NCBI GenBank assembly: GCA_964618455.1
Contig: CAZUAQ010000030.1
Span: 1-64,000, forward strand
Length of the DNA: 64,000 nt
Direction of reading: 5' to 3'
DNA from: CAZUAQ01 sp964618455
GTDB lineage: Bacteria > Planctomycetota > Phycisphaerae > UBA1845 > PWPN01
Shown here: in pieces, positions 45,854 to 55,302 of the stretch
Layout of the letters: every line of letters begins with the position of its first letter
Numbering within the stretch: the stretch's first letter is position 1
Translations under genes and position numbers: made by a program
Notes under the pieces: model-generated
What the model saw: the letters and a program-made list of their open reading frames with translations, nothing else
What the model was told of the DNA's origin: nothing
Databases searched by the model: none

Positions 45854-48280
45854 CTAAGGATAGAACAAGTATCGGGTGCGGATGGCTTCAAATTCATCAA
45901 GACGCCTTTCCCAGAGCCGGGCAAGCTGGTCGGGGTCGGAAGTCCGCTTCAGCGCCGCCATCACTTCGTCGTTCATCACCATGCGGCCGATCCGGTCGAT
46001 CTCGAAGGCATCGCCGAAGAGCCGGCGGAGGTGCCAGGCGATGGTGAGCCCCGACCGCGCCGGCTCCAGGACATTGCGATCCGTCACCAGCACGTACACT
46101 CCCTGGCACGCTTCGCCCTTGAACTTGCTGGATTCCGGCGTGAATCGGATCGGGATGAAGCGCAGCCCGGGCAGTGCTTCACCATTCAGTGCCTCCGCCA
46201 GCTTCCGACCGTCGATCCACGGCGCGCCGAAGAACTCGAAGGGCTGATCCGTTCCCCGGCCGACCGACAGGTTCGACGACTCCAGCATACCGATGGCAGG
46301 GTAGATCGCCGCCTGCGTCAGGTTGCGCATGTTGGGCGACGGATTGGTCCACATCAGTCCCGTTTCGTCCCACCACATCGCCCGCCGCCAGCCTTCCAGC
46401 TTGACTACCGTCAGCTTGCAGCCGATGCCATGATGCGTGTTGAACATCTCTGCCAGTTCTCCCACCGTCATCCCGTGCACCAGCGGCAACCGGCGGAACG
46501 AGGTGAACCCGAGGTACTTCTCGTCCGAGATCGGCCCGTCCGTCGCCAGTCCGCGAATCGGATTCGGCCGGTCCAGCACCACGACCTCGATGTCCCGCTT
46601 GACCGCCTCCTCCATGGCGTTGCCCATGGTCGAAATGTAGGTGTAGAACCGCGTACCGATGTCCTGGATATCGAAAACGATCGCGTCGATGCCCTCGAGC
46701 ATCTCGGGCGTGGGGCGGCGCGTCTTGCCATAGAGGCTGAAGACCTTCAACCCGGTCTTCGGATCAACGGTATCGCCGACGTGCTCATCGAGGACGCCGT
46801 ACAGACCATGTTCGGGGGAGAGCAGGCGGACCACCTCGACATTCGGCGCATTCACCAGCAGATCGACCAGATGATTCCCGTCCCGATCGAGGCCGGTATG
46901 GTTGGTGATGACCGCCACTTTCTTGCCGTCCAACACGCGAAAGCCGTCGCGCTGGAGCACATCGATTCCACAGAGCACATCGGCGGGCAACTTCGCCGGC
47001 GCTTCCTGGCCGGCGGCTCCTCCCGAGGCCTGCACCATCGTCCCGTGCAGCGGATCCTGCGTGACGATGGGCGAGGCCTGCTCGCCCGGCAGGGGGCGGA
47101 TGGCGGAGGCCACCACCGTCACCACGCGCCGCCGCAGATCGATCACACTTCCCTTGCCGTTCGGATGGACTCGGTTGGTCAGAAGGAGTACGAACGTCTC
47201 GTGCTGCGGATCGAACCACATCAACGTCCCCGTGAATCCCGTGTGGCCGAAGGTCACACCCGGCTGGAAGAGGTTGCCCCGTGCCGAGGAGAAGGTCGAC
47301 CCGACGCCGAAGCCGTATCCGCGACAGCCGCCGCCACTCTCCAGGCAGCGTGGTCGCGTCATCTCGCGCACGGTCAATTCCGAGAGCACGCGTTGCCCGT
47401 CAAGCTCGCCCCCGTTGAGAATCATGCGGCACCATCGGGCCATGTCGTCGGCGGTGCTGAAGAGTCCGGCATGTCCCGCCACGCCCCCCAGCAGGTAGGC
47501 CCGCGGATCATGCACCTCGCCGATCATCCAACGCCCTTCGCGCTGCTCGGTAGGGGCGCACCGCGCGTGTACCTCCGCGGGCGGATTGTAAAACGTATCC
47601 CGCATGCCCAACGGCTCGAAGATTTCCTCACGTGCAAACTGGTTCAGCGGGCGGCCGTCGATGACACGTACCAGCTCGCCCAGCATGATGTAGCCGACAT
47701 CGGTATAGCGGAAGTCGGTGCCCGGCGAATAAATCAGCTTGAGATTGTGAATGTTCTCGATCGCCTGTGCCGGCCCGTCGCGATAGTCCGCCAGCGGATT
47801 GTCGGGGATGAATCCCGCGCGATGCAGCAGCAACTGCTCGACCGTGATCTTTTCCTTGCCGCGGTTGCCGAAGGCGGGAATGTATTTCGCCACCTTGTCC
47901 GTGAGGTTCAACTGGCCACGCTCCACCAGGATCATGATGGATGTCGCACAGCCCACCACCTTCGAGATCGAGGCCATGTCGAAGATCGTGTCCGTCGTCA
48001 TTGGCGTTGCCGTCGGCTGCACCGCGCGTTGTCCGAACGCCTTGCGGTAGACGGTGTCCTCCCCGCGTCCGACCAGCAGCACGGCGCCCGGGATAGCGCC
48101 TTCCTCGATGCTTCGATCGATCTGCTCTTCCGCCCAGACCATCCTGTCGATATCGAATCCACCTCGTGGCGTCGCTACGTCAGCCGAGCGGCATCCGGAA
48201 AGGCTTGCGAGAGAAAGCAGCACGAGAGTGAGGGGAGAGAGAATGAGCGGTCGGCCAGTGGCGTTGTTGTTCAGGTTCAT
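45854..48280 (-). CDS. Lipoprotein fusing serine beta-lactamase-like hydrolase to NamZ-type exo-muramidase (DUF1343)
   Basis: An 808-residue lipoprotein (lipobox LASLSGC, Cys30). Residues about 45-400 are a class C beta-lactamase-like serine hydrolase: S104-I-S-K107, Tyr192 (RYTDVGY) and HTGFTGT. Residues about 430-808 match NamZ/DUF1343, an exo-beta-N-acetylmuramidase: GKKVAVITNHTGLDRDG, LLSPEHGLYG, FDIQDIGTRFYTYISTMGNAM. The combination suggests peptidoglycan recycling at the envelope: one domain on the peptide or an ester, the other releasing MurNAc. Such fusions occur elsewhere. ATG 48280 follows AGGATGA. Confidence 0.88.
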   Translation of the reverse strand: MNLNNNATGRPLILSPLTLVLLSLASLSGCRSADVATPRGGFDIDRMVWAEEQIDRSIEEGAIPGAVLLVGRGEDTVYRKAFGQRAVQPTATPMTTDTIFDMASISKVVGCATSIMILVERGQLNLTDKVAKYIPAFGNRGKEKITVEQLLLHRAGFIPDNPLADYRDGPAQAIENIHNLKLIYSPGTDFRYTDVGYIMLGELVRVIDGRPLNQFAREEIFEPLGMRDTFYNPPAEVHARCAPTEQREGRWMIGEVHDPRAYLLGGVAGHAGLFSTADDMARWCRMILNGGELDGQRVLSELTVREMTRPRCLESGGGCRGYGFGVGSTFSSARGNLFQPGVTFGHTGFTGTLMWFDPQHETFVLLLTNRVHPNGKGSVIDLRRRVVTVVASAIRPLPGEQASPIVTQDPLHGTMVQASGGAAGQEAPAKLPADVLCGIDVLQRDGFRVLDGKKVAVITNHTGLDRDGNHLVDLLVNAPNVEVVRLLSPEHGLYGVLDEHVGDTVDPKTGLKVFSLYGKTRRPTPEMLEGIDAIVFDIQDIGTRFYTYISTMGNAMEEAVKRDIEVVVLDRPNPIRGLATDGPISDEKYLGFTSFRRLPLVHGMTVGELAEMFNTHHGIGCKLTVVKLEGWRRAMWWDETGLMWTNPSPNMRNLTQAAIYPAIGMLESSNLSVGRGTDQPFEFFGAPWIDGRKLAEALNGEALPGLRFIPIRFTPESSKFKGEACQGVYVLVTDRNVLEPARSGLTIAWHLRRLFGDAFEIDRIGRMVMNDEVMAALKRTSDPDQLARLWERRLDEFEAIRTRYLFYP

Positions 48281-48424
48281 GTCGTGTCATCCTGTGGAAG
48301 GGGCTGCGACGGTCCTGGATATCCATCCAAGATGGATCGGATTCTAAATCGAGATGAGGCGCATGACTATGCCCCGGCGTGATGAGCGGTTGCGGGCATA
48401 TACGGCATGAAGGGAGTTGCGTGA

Positions 48425-49162
48425 TCAGAGTTTGCTCGCCGCCGGGCGGTCAAGCAGCCATGTCAGCGAGCCCTGAGCCGGTTTCACATGCGTGGCAGGG
48501 AGGTCAGGGTCGGCCTCCTTCAGGATGCGTGAAACGATCGCTGACTTGCGTTCGCCACTGACGAGGAAGACGACGCTGCGGGCGTGATTGAGGATCGGGT
48601 ACGTGAGCGTCAATCGCGTGGTCTCGAGTTGGGGCACCTCATTGGCCACGACATACCGCCGGGTTTCCTCCAGCGCCGCCGTACCAGGAAAGAGTGAGGC
48701 GGTGTGCCCGTCAATGCCGATCCCAAGAAAAATCAGGTCGAACTGCGGCGTCCCGTCCACGTGCGGAAGCAGCCGATGAAGATTTCCTGCGTAAAGCTTC
48801 GCCGCCTCGTCCAGGTCTTCCGTCTGCGTCGGCATGGGGTGGTGGTTCACCGTGGGCACGTCGAGCGGATCCAACAGGGCCCGCGAGGCCATGCCCCAGT
48901 TCGAGTCGGCATGCTCGGTCGGGACCGGACGTTCATCGCCCATGTAGAAGTGGATGTGGCTCCATCGCACCGAGTCACGTCGGGAAGACTGCACCAGCGC
49001 GTCGTAGACTGCCTCGGGCGTACTTCCACCGGACAGGGCGACGTGCAGTGTGTCGCGGGACGCGAATGCGCGCTGCGACCACTCCTCAAAGAACCGCGCT
49101 GCCTCCTCGGCGAATGAAGCGAAGATGCGAACATCAGGATGGGGAGGCGAGGGGGTATTCAT
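48425..49162 (-). CDS. pgl: 6-phosphogluconolactonase
   Basis: A 245-residue DevB/SOL-type lactonase that hydrolyses 6-phosphoglucono-lactone to 6-phosphogluconate. Diagnostic segments are VALSGGSTPEAVYDAL, HFYMGDERPVP, SNWGMASRALL, LGIGIDGHTASLFPG and ALEETRRYVVANEVP. The enzyme follows zwf by 58 bases, so zwf-pgl form a likely operon for the oxidative pentose phosphate route. No 6-phosphogluconate dehydrogenase (gnd) lies nearby. Confidence 0.94.
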   Translation of the reverse strand: MNTPSPPHPDVRIFASFAEEAARFFEEWSQRAFASRDTLHVALSGGSTPEAVYDALVQSSRRDSVRWSHIHFYMGDERPVPTEHADSNWGMASRALLDPLDVPTVNHHPMPTQTEDLDEAAKLYAGNLHRLLPHVDGTPQFDLIFLGIGIDGHTASLFPGTAALEETRRYVVANEVPQLETTRLTLTYPILNHARSVVFLVSGERKSAIVSRILKEADPDLPATHVKPAQGSLTWLLDRPAASKL

Positions 49163-49220
49163 TACAATTCGTCATCATCTCGAAGGAGATCTTCTTGCGT
49201 ATGTCCGTCGAATCAAAGCT

Positions 49221-50801
49221 CTACGCGTTACGCCAGCTTCCGTGACATCCCTGAAGCAGCGCATTCGCTTCACGCGGTCCCCACTCGCCCGCGGCGTAGG
49301 TGTGCAGTGGGGGCGCATTCCCGCCCGACCACGCCTTCAGGATCGGGTCCACGAACCGCCACGCCGCCTCGACCTCGTCCTCGCGCATGAACAGCGTCGA
49401 GTCGCCGCGCATCGCATCGAGCAGTAAACGCTCGTACGCCTCCGGCATGGCGATGCTGAACGTCTCATTGAACACGAAGTCCATGTCCACGGCGTGCGTC
49501 TGCATCAGCATGCCGGGGCGCTTGGCGGAGAATGTCAGATTCACACCCTCGTTGGGCTGCACCCGAAAGACGAGCATGTTCGGCTTGGCCTGCGTCAGGT
49601 CGCAGACGTCGCCGATGCACTCGACGTTCGTAAAATAGTGCATGGGCGGCTGCTTGAACTGCACGGCGATCTCGGTCGTCCTTCGCGGCATGCGTTTGCC
49701 GGTCCGCAGTACAAACGGCACGCCCGACCACCGCCAGGAATCGATACCGAGGCGTAAGGCGACGAACGTCTCCGTGCTCGACTGCGAATCGACCCCTTCC
49801 TCCTCGCGGTAACCGGGGACCGCCTCGCCGCCGATCTTCCCTGCCGCGTATTGGCCGCGCACCACGTCATCGGCGATCTCCTCCACGCGGTAGGGGCGGA
49901 GCGAGTTGAGGATCTTGACCTTCTCGTCACGGATGGCCTTGGGTGTCAGAAACGCCGGCGGCTCCATCGTCACCAGTGTCAGCAACTGCAGCAGATGATT
50001 CTGCATTACGTCGCGCAGTGCGCCGACGGTGTCATAAAAGGGCCCGCGCCGTCCCTCCATGCCGACGGTCTCGGCCATGGTAATCTGCACGTGATCCACG
50101 TACTTGTTGTTGAACAGCGGATCGAAGATCGCGTTGCCGAAGCGCAACGCCATGATGTTCTGCACCGTATCCTTACCGAGGTAGTGATCGATCCGCAGTG
50201 TCTGATCTTCGCTGAGTACGTTGCGGATGCGGGTATTGAGTTCCTTCGCGGATTCAAGGTCGTGGCCGAAGGGCTTCTCGATGATCACGCGCGAGCACTG
50301 CGCATCGCATACATCACGTACCAGCCCCGCCGAAGTCATGCCGTTGAGGATCGTATCGAAGAAACCGGGATCGACCGCCAGGTAGAACAACCGTTCGCCG
50401 GGGGCGTTGCGCGACTGCTCCTCGCGCTCGATCGCCTCGCGCAGCCCGTCGTAACCGCTTATGTCATCGAACTGCAAGGCGTGGTACTTCAGGCGCGACG
50501 CGAAGGTATCCCACGCCGCGTCGCTTCGCGGCTGGGCCCGGGAGAACTTCTCGATGGCCTTTTCCATCGCCTCACGAAAACCATCATTGCCGATCTGCCG
50601 CCGCGCCACGCCGAGGATCGTGTAGCGGTCGGTCAGGAATCCCGCCCGATGCAGGTTGAAGAGCGCCGGAACCAGCTTCCGCGCGGTCAGGTCGCCCGTC
50701 GCGCCGAAGATGACCAGTGTGACCGGTCGATCCACGCGCAGGGACGTCGCATCCGGAGAAGCAGTGTCTTCAATGACTCGGATATCGGGCTCGGGCATCA
50801 T
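49221..50801 (-). CDS. zwf: Glucose-6-phosphate 1-dehydrogenase
   Basis: A 526-residue NADP(+)-dependent dehydrogenase oxidising glucose-6-phosphate. The nucleotide motif is FGATGDLTARKL, and the active-site signature RIDHYLGKD holds His206 and Lys210. EKPFGHD and the C-terminal TGKRMPRRTTEIAVQFK region are conserved. Two ATGs (50801 and 50798) lie together. It is the first gene of the likely zwf-pgl operon, supplying NADPH and pentose phosphates. The roughly 260 bases upstream separate it from the cytochrome gene, transcribed the other way. Confidence 0.95.
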   Translation of the reverse strand: MMPEPDIRVIEDTASPDATSLRVDRPVTLVIFGATGDLTARKLVPALFNLHRAGFLTDRYTILGVARRQIGNDGFREAMEKAIEKFSRAQPRSDAAWDTFASRLKYHALQFDDISGYDGLREAIEREEQSRNAPGERLFYLAVDPGFFDTILNGMTSAGLVRDVCDAQCSRVIIEKPFGHDLESAKELNTRIRNVLSEDQTLRIDHYLGKDTVQNIMALRFGNAIFDPLFNNKYVDHVQITMAETVGMEGRRGPFYDTVGALRDVMQNHLLQLLTLVTMEPPAFLTPKAIRDEKVKILNSLRPYRVEEIADDVVRGQYAAGKIGGEAVPGYREEEGVDSQSSTETFVALRLGIDSWRWSGVPFVLRTGKRMPRRTTEIAVQFKQPPMHYFTNVECIGDVCDLTQAKPNMLVFRVQPNEGVNLTFSAKRPGMLMQTHAVDMDFVFNETFSIAMPEAYERLLLDAMRGDSTLFMREDEVEAAWRFVDPILKAWSGGNAPPLHTYAAGEWGPREANALLQGCHGSWRNA

Positions 50802-51064
50802 GTCTCATCCACATGGGGGACGAATCTCATCCTTAAGGGGCAGCTCATTGAAGTCCCATTTAAGAAACTTACACAAGCTTAGTCGAACCTCACGTTTCGG
50901 ACCACGGCAGGTGATTCAACGCACCACGAATAAGCAGGATTCTCATTGCATCCCGATAAAACTTGAGTATAAGATAGATTGAGAGACATAAGGTTTTTCA
51001 GGTCAGAGTCGCTTTCATTCCAGATCAGCAAGTCCCCCGCATTCCCGGCGGAAAGGAATCCATC

Positions 51065-54000
51065 ATGTCCCGCACCTCTATTCACTCAACGACGTCAACG
51101 TACCCGACCCATCGCCCCCTGCTGCAGGCCGTCGCTATCGTTGCCTTGTCATTGTTCGTGCTGCCGCAGGAACTCTCGGCCCGACCAAACATCCGTCAGG
51201 GTTTCTTTGACGCCTTCCCCTCGGCGGTAGGCACACAGTTGGACACACTTCCCAACAACACGGGCCACTGCGGCGTATGCCACTACGATTTCAACGGTGG
51301 CGGAACTAAGAATCCCTATGGCGACCTGATCGCCGGCGTGATCGGCAACTACCCCAACACCGATGCCGGGCGACGTGATGCCGTGCTCTCGATATCGGAT
51401 CAGGATGCCGACGGCGACTCCTTCATCTCAACCGTCGAAGTGACCGAGACCGTGCTCTATTCCAATACGCCCACTTTCCCCGGCCTGACCCCGGGTAATG
51501 TCGGCAGCGTCTCGAATATCCCCGTCTCGGAAATCCAGGATTACCTCGTACCCGTCCAGGGAGGTGACATCACGCCCCCCAGTGTCACCGTGATCGCGCC
51601 GAACGGCTCGGAAGTGCTGACCGCCAATACGTCGACGACCGTGCAGTGGACGGCGACGGATACCGAAAGCGGTGTGGCTGCCATCGATCTTTACGTCTCG
51701 CTCGATAACGGCGCCACATTCGATATCGTCAACGAAAACGTGCCTCAAACCGGCAGCTACACCTGGTTCCCGGCCAACCGCCCGACCACGACCGCCATCT
51801 TTCGCGTCGTCGCGCTCGACAATGCCCTGAACATCGGCATGGACGACAGCGATGCGGTGTTCGAGATCGCCTCCCCTCCCGGCGGCGCGGTGCCGAGCAC
51901 ACTTCGTGACTTCGACATGCCCGGCAGCCAGCCCTTCGAATCGGGCGTGCTGAATCCGCCATCGGATTGCGCCCAGTGCCACGGCAACTACGACCCGACC
52001 GTCGAGCCCTTCTACAACTGGAAGGGCAGCATGATGGCCCACGCGTCCATCGACCCGCTCTTCGAGGCATCGCTGGCCATCGCCAACCAGGATGCGCCCG
52101 ATTCCGGCGACCTCTGTCTGCGTTGCCATATCTCGCGCGGCTGGCACCAGGGGCGATCGGTCCCCACCAGCGGTACCCAGATGCTCGATGCGGATCTCAT
52201 CGGCGTCGCTTGCGACCTCTGTCATCGCATGGTCGATCCCAACTACGTGCCGGAGAATCCCATCGAGGACCAGGCCATCCTGGCGGCCCTGAGCTTCCCG
52301 GGCACTGAATACGGCAACGGCATGGTGGTGATCGATCCGACCGGCGCCCGGCGAGGTCCCTTTGTCGACGCCACCAGCGGTCATCCCATTCTCGTCTCGC
52401 CCTTCCACCAGGAGGCCGCCATCTGCGGGACCTGTCACGATGTCAGCAATCCCGCCTTCGAGCGCGACGAATTCGGCAACTATCTTCCCAACGCTTTCGA
52501 TGCCCCGGCCACCGATTTCTCGCCCCACAATCTCGGCCCGGTCGAACGCACGTACAGCGAGTGGCTCCACAGCGCGTACAACTCGCCCCAGGGCGTCTAC
52601 GCGCCGGAGTTCGGCGGCAACAAGTCGCACGTCTCCACCTGCCAGGATTGCCACATGCGCGACGTGACCGGCCAGGGCTGCAACCTCTCGCCGCCGATAC
52701 GTGACGACCTGCCCCTGCATGACATGACCGGGGGCAGCACGTGGCTGCCCGGCCTGCTCAGCAGTCTTCATCCCGACAAGGTGGATCCGGCCGCCATCGC
52801 CTCGGGCATCGAGCGCGCCCGGTACATGCTGCAGAATGCGGCGGAACTCGAAGCCGTGCAGCAGGGCTCGACGCTGCGCGTCAAAGTCACGAACAACACC
52901 GGCCACAAGCTGCCCACCGGGTACCCGGAGGGGCGGCGCATGTGGCTGAACGTCGAATTCTACGATGCCGGGAACAACAAGCTGTCCGAGTCGGGACATT
53001 ACGATTCGAGTACCGGCCATCTGACGCATGATGCCGAGGTGAAGATCTACGAGATCGAGCCGGCCACCAAGGGCATTCCCGGGTTCGACGACGGTACGCT
53101 GTTCCACTTCGTGCTGAACAACGATGTCATCAAGGACAACCGCATTCCTCCGCGCGGTTTCACTAACGCCTCTTACGACGCGTTCGGCGGCGCGCCGGTG
53201 GGGCACACGTACGAGGACGGCCAGTACTGGGATTATACGTACTACACGATTCCTCCCGGCACGGCTTCGGTCGAGGTCGAGTTGTATTACCAGAGCACGA
53301 GCAAGGAATTCATCGAGTTCCTCCAGGCGAACAACATGACCAATAACGCCGGCCAGATCATGTACGACCTGTGGAACAACAACGGCAAGTGCCCGCCGGA
53401 AGAGATGGCCGGACTGACGATCCCCGTCGACTGTGCGGATATCGGTGATTTCAATCGTGACTGCTACGTGACCGCCGCCGACTTCGATCTCTTCGATGCC
53501 TGCCGGTCCGGGCCGATGCTTGCCCACGACCCCGGCTGCGAGGATTACGATCTGGATCTCGACGGTGACGTGGATCAGACGGACTACGGCCTGTTCCAGC
53601 CGCACTACACGATCACCCCCGATTGCTTCGTGGACAGCGATTGCGATGACGGCCTTTACTGCAACGGCGTCGAGACCTGCAACGCCGGTGTCTGCGAGGC
53701 GGGCACCCCGGTGGACTGCTCCAGCGCGGGCGATCAATGCAACACCGGCACCTGTGACGAGACCGGGGATACCTGCATCGCGGTCCCGGTGTCGGACGGC
53801 ACGGCCTGTGACGACGGCGACGCCTGCGCGGGGGACACCTGCCAGGCGGGCGTCTGCGAGCCCAATGTGTGTGAATCCCCCTTCACACTGCTGTCCAACG
53901 GCGTGATCGAGAACCAGACCGGTAACGACTACTACACCGGCAGCCCGTTCGGCTCGTTGCCGATGGACGATCTGCGGACAACCGCCGAGGAACAGGATCT

Positions 54001-54361
54001 CGGCATCGGCGGCAATAACGTCAACCGCTGGTGGGAAGCCCGGTTCGAGGATCTGGGCTCGGGCACCGTGAGCGATGTGCAGGCGGTGGTACAACTCCGG
54101 CGTGAGGATGCGCTGACCGGCGACGTGGTGATCGAAGTGTACCGTGGCGGGGCACTGGAGACGAGTCAGACGGTCCCGACCGCCAACATCGTCAGCGACG
54201 CCAGCCCCGGCTCGCCGCCCACGCAGGTCGTCGTTGATCTGCCCACGCTGACCGGTCTGGACGTCTCCGCCGTGAACGATCTGACGATTCGCATCTACAT
54301 CGACAACGGCAACAACAAGACGCTCTGGTGGTCGTACGCGGAGGTAACGGGGATCTACTGA
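51065..54361 (+). CDS. Secreted hexahaem cytochrome c with dockerin-like and Cys-rich modules
   Basis: A 1098-residue exported protein with a signal peptide (hydrophobic about 20-35). Six CxxCH haem sites occur: Cys69, 302, 351, 383, 454 and 526, widely spaced. A Fibronectin/Ig-like stretch lies around 170-290. A dockerin-like EF-hand pair follows at about 792-850 (GDFNRDCYVTAADFDLFD, DLDLDGDVDQTDYGLF), then a Cys-rich segment (CDDGLYCNGVETCNAGVC, CNTGTCDETGDTC), then a beta-rich C-terminus. ATG 51065 follows AAAGGA. The haems suggest electron transfer at the envelope; the dockerin-like part suggests attachment or calcium binding. The redox partner and enzyme activity are unknown. Confidence 0.86.
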   Translation: MSRTSIHSTTSTYPTHRPLLQAVAIVALSLFVLPQELSARPNIRQGFFDAFPSAVGTQLDTLPNNTGHCGVCHYDFNGGGTKNPYGDLIAGVIGNYPNTDAGRRDAVLSISDQDADGDSFISTVEVTETVLYSNTPTFPGLTPGNVGSVSNIPVSEIQDYLVPVQGGDITPPSVTVIAPNGSEVLTANTSTTVQWTATDTESGVAAIDLYVSLDNGATFDIVNENVPQTGSYTWFPANRPTTTAIFRVVALDNALNIGMDDSDAVFEIASPPGGAVPSTLRDFDMPGSQPFESGVLNPPSDCAQCHGNYDPTVEPFYNWKGSMMAHASIDPLFEASLAIANQDAPDSGDLCLRCHISRGWHQGRSVPTSGTQMLDADLIGVACDLCHRMVDPNYVPENPIEDQAILAALSFPGTEYGNGMVVIDPTGARRGPFVDATSGHPILVSPFHQEAAICGTCHDVSNPAFERDEFGNYLPNAFDAPATDFSPHNLGPVERTYSEWLHSAYNSPQGVYAPEFGGNKSHVSTCQDCHMRDVTGQGCNLSPPIRDDLPLHDMTGGSTWLPGLLSSLHPDKVDPAAIASGIERARYMLQNAAELEAVQQGSTLRVKVTNNTGHKLPTGYPEGRRMWLNVEFYDAGNNKLSESGHYDSSTGHLTHDAEVKIYEIEPATKGIPGFDDGTLFHFVLNNDVIKDNRIPPRGFTNASYDAFGGAPVGHTYEDGQYWDYTYYTIPPGTASVEVELYYQSTSKEFIEFLQANNMTNNAGQIMYDLWNNNGKCPPEEMAGLTIPVDCADIGDFNRDCYVTAADFDLFDACRSGPMLAHDPGCEDYDLDLDGDVDQTDYGLFQPHYTITPDCFVDSDCDDGLYCNGVETCNAGVCEAGTPVDCSSAGDQCNTGTCDETGDTCIAVPVSDGTACDDGDACAGDTCQAGVCEPNVCESPFTLLSNGVIENQTGNDYYTGSPFGSLPMDDLRTTAEEQDLGIGGNNVNRWWEARFEDLGSGTVSDVQAVVQLRREDALTGDVVIEVYRGGALETSQTVPTANIVSDASPGSPPTQVVVDLPTLTGLDVSAVNDLTIRIYIDNGNNKTLWWSYAEVTGIY

Positions 54362-54368
54362 GACCGCA

Positions 54369-54830
54369 TCACATGGCTTCGATCAGGCTCAGCGTCATCG
54401 CGAGGCTCAGGACAGCGATCAGGATGGCGGTGATCCACTGCACGAGCGGGCGAATACGCAGGAATTGCTGCCTGAAACGCAGCAGGACGAAAGTCATCGG
54501 AATTGTGGACGTGAGATAAACCATCTGGACCCCTGTATCTCTCGGCAGTCGACCATTAGCGTAAAGTGCCGCATACAGAAGAGTGACGATGCCGACGCAG
54601 GCCGCCAGGGTCATCAGGAGGAGCACCCAGGCGCCCATGCGCGGATGGCGAAGCTTGATGTTTAAATGGAGTTCACGACCGCACTCCGGGCATCGCTCGG
54701 ATGTCAGGTTGCGCACGTTGTAACCACAGGCAGGGCAGGCCACATCCCGTTCGTGCAAGAAGGCTCTCAACTGTGATTCGGCGCCCACATCTTCGTCGTT
54801 GTGGCGTAGCGAGTCGGCTCTTTCGTTCAT
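54369..54830 (-). CDS. Zinc-ribbon membrane protein, tandem paralogue 2
   Basis: A 153-residue protein with an N-terminal zinc ribbon (CPACG, 12-residue spacer, CPECG) then three predicted membrane helices (about 66-88, 102-116, 129-152). No function is known; such ribbon-plus-helices proteins are numerous in planctomycetes. The ATG at 54830 has AGAAGGATC in front; the open frame starts 5 codons earlier at a GTG. It lies 15 bases after the frameshifted paralogue, so they form a tandem pair. Confidence 0.75.
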   Translation of the reverse strand: MNERADSLRHNDEDVGAESQLRAFLHERDVACPACGYNVRNLTSERCPECGRELHLNIKLRHPRMGAWVLLLMTLAACVGIVTLLYAALYANGRLPRDTGVQMVYLTSTIPMTFVLLRFRQQFLRIRPLVQWITAILIAVLSLAMTLSLIEAM

Positions 54831-54845
54831 GATCCTTCTCTGCAC

Positions 54846-55302
54846 TCAAGAGATCAGCATGATCAGGCAAGCGATATTCACAATCAGGATGGCCAGAAAT
54901 CCGGCTGCGACGCCAGATCCGAATTCTCCCTCGATAGACGACTCCAGGAGTGGGGATCATCAGGAAAAGTCCTATTTTTGTCAAGCAGAAGACTGCATCC
55001 GAGATGCGATTGCGATAGGGAGGCCATCCTTCCGCCATGATGAGGAGGATATAAAACAACCCGAGCCCCGCACATACGCTGCTGGCAACCAACAGCAGTA
55101 TCCACGGGGTATACGATACTCCCTCCGCCCCGAGGCTGAGCGCCAGTTCGTTATCGCATCCCGGGCAGACCGGATCGGGGATGCCCCGGAGCGGGTAGCC
55201 GCAGCGCGGACACGTGACGTCATTCGAATTCAGGAAATGCAGCAGATGCTCCCGCTCCGTCCAGTGCCGGCCCTGAGGGGCAGCGGCAGGAAAGTGATCC
55301 AT
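54846..55302 (-). pseudogene. Zinc-ribbon membrane protein, tandem paralogue 1, frameshifted
   Basis: The ATG at 55302 (GGGAGCCACACG in front) opens a paralogue of the next gene: TEREHLLHFLNSNDVTCPRCG with CPGC, then helices PWILLLVASSVCAGLGLFYILL and KIGLFLMI. After about MIPTPGVV the frame turns arginine-rich and runs on into the neighbour's DNA. In the next frame SSIEGEFGSGVAAGFLAILI and VNIACLIMLIS then stop at 54846 restore the missing last helix. The stretch 54846-55302 is 457 bases, one base more than a multiple of three, matching a single-base insertion or a two-base deletion between about 54900 and 54956. Read through, the product would be about 152 residues, the same as its paralogue (153). 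It could be a real disruption or a sequence error. Confidence 0.72.

Noticed and set aside
45806..48382. Plus-strand open frame of 858 codons opposite the serine hydrolase-NamZ gene
   Set aside because: The His/Arg/Gln-rich translation has no motif, while the minus strand reads two known domains without a gap.
51428..54094. Antisense open frame of 888 codons opposite the multihaem cytochrome
   Set aside because: It has no ribosome-binding site or recognisable domain, and its Val/Ala/Gly/Arg-rich composition is that of a GC-rich shadow frame. The CxxCH-bearing strand is clearly the real gene.
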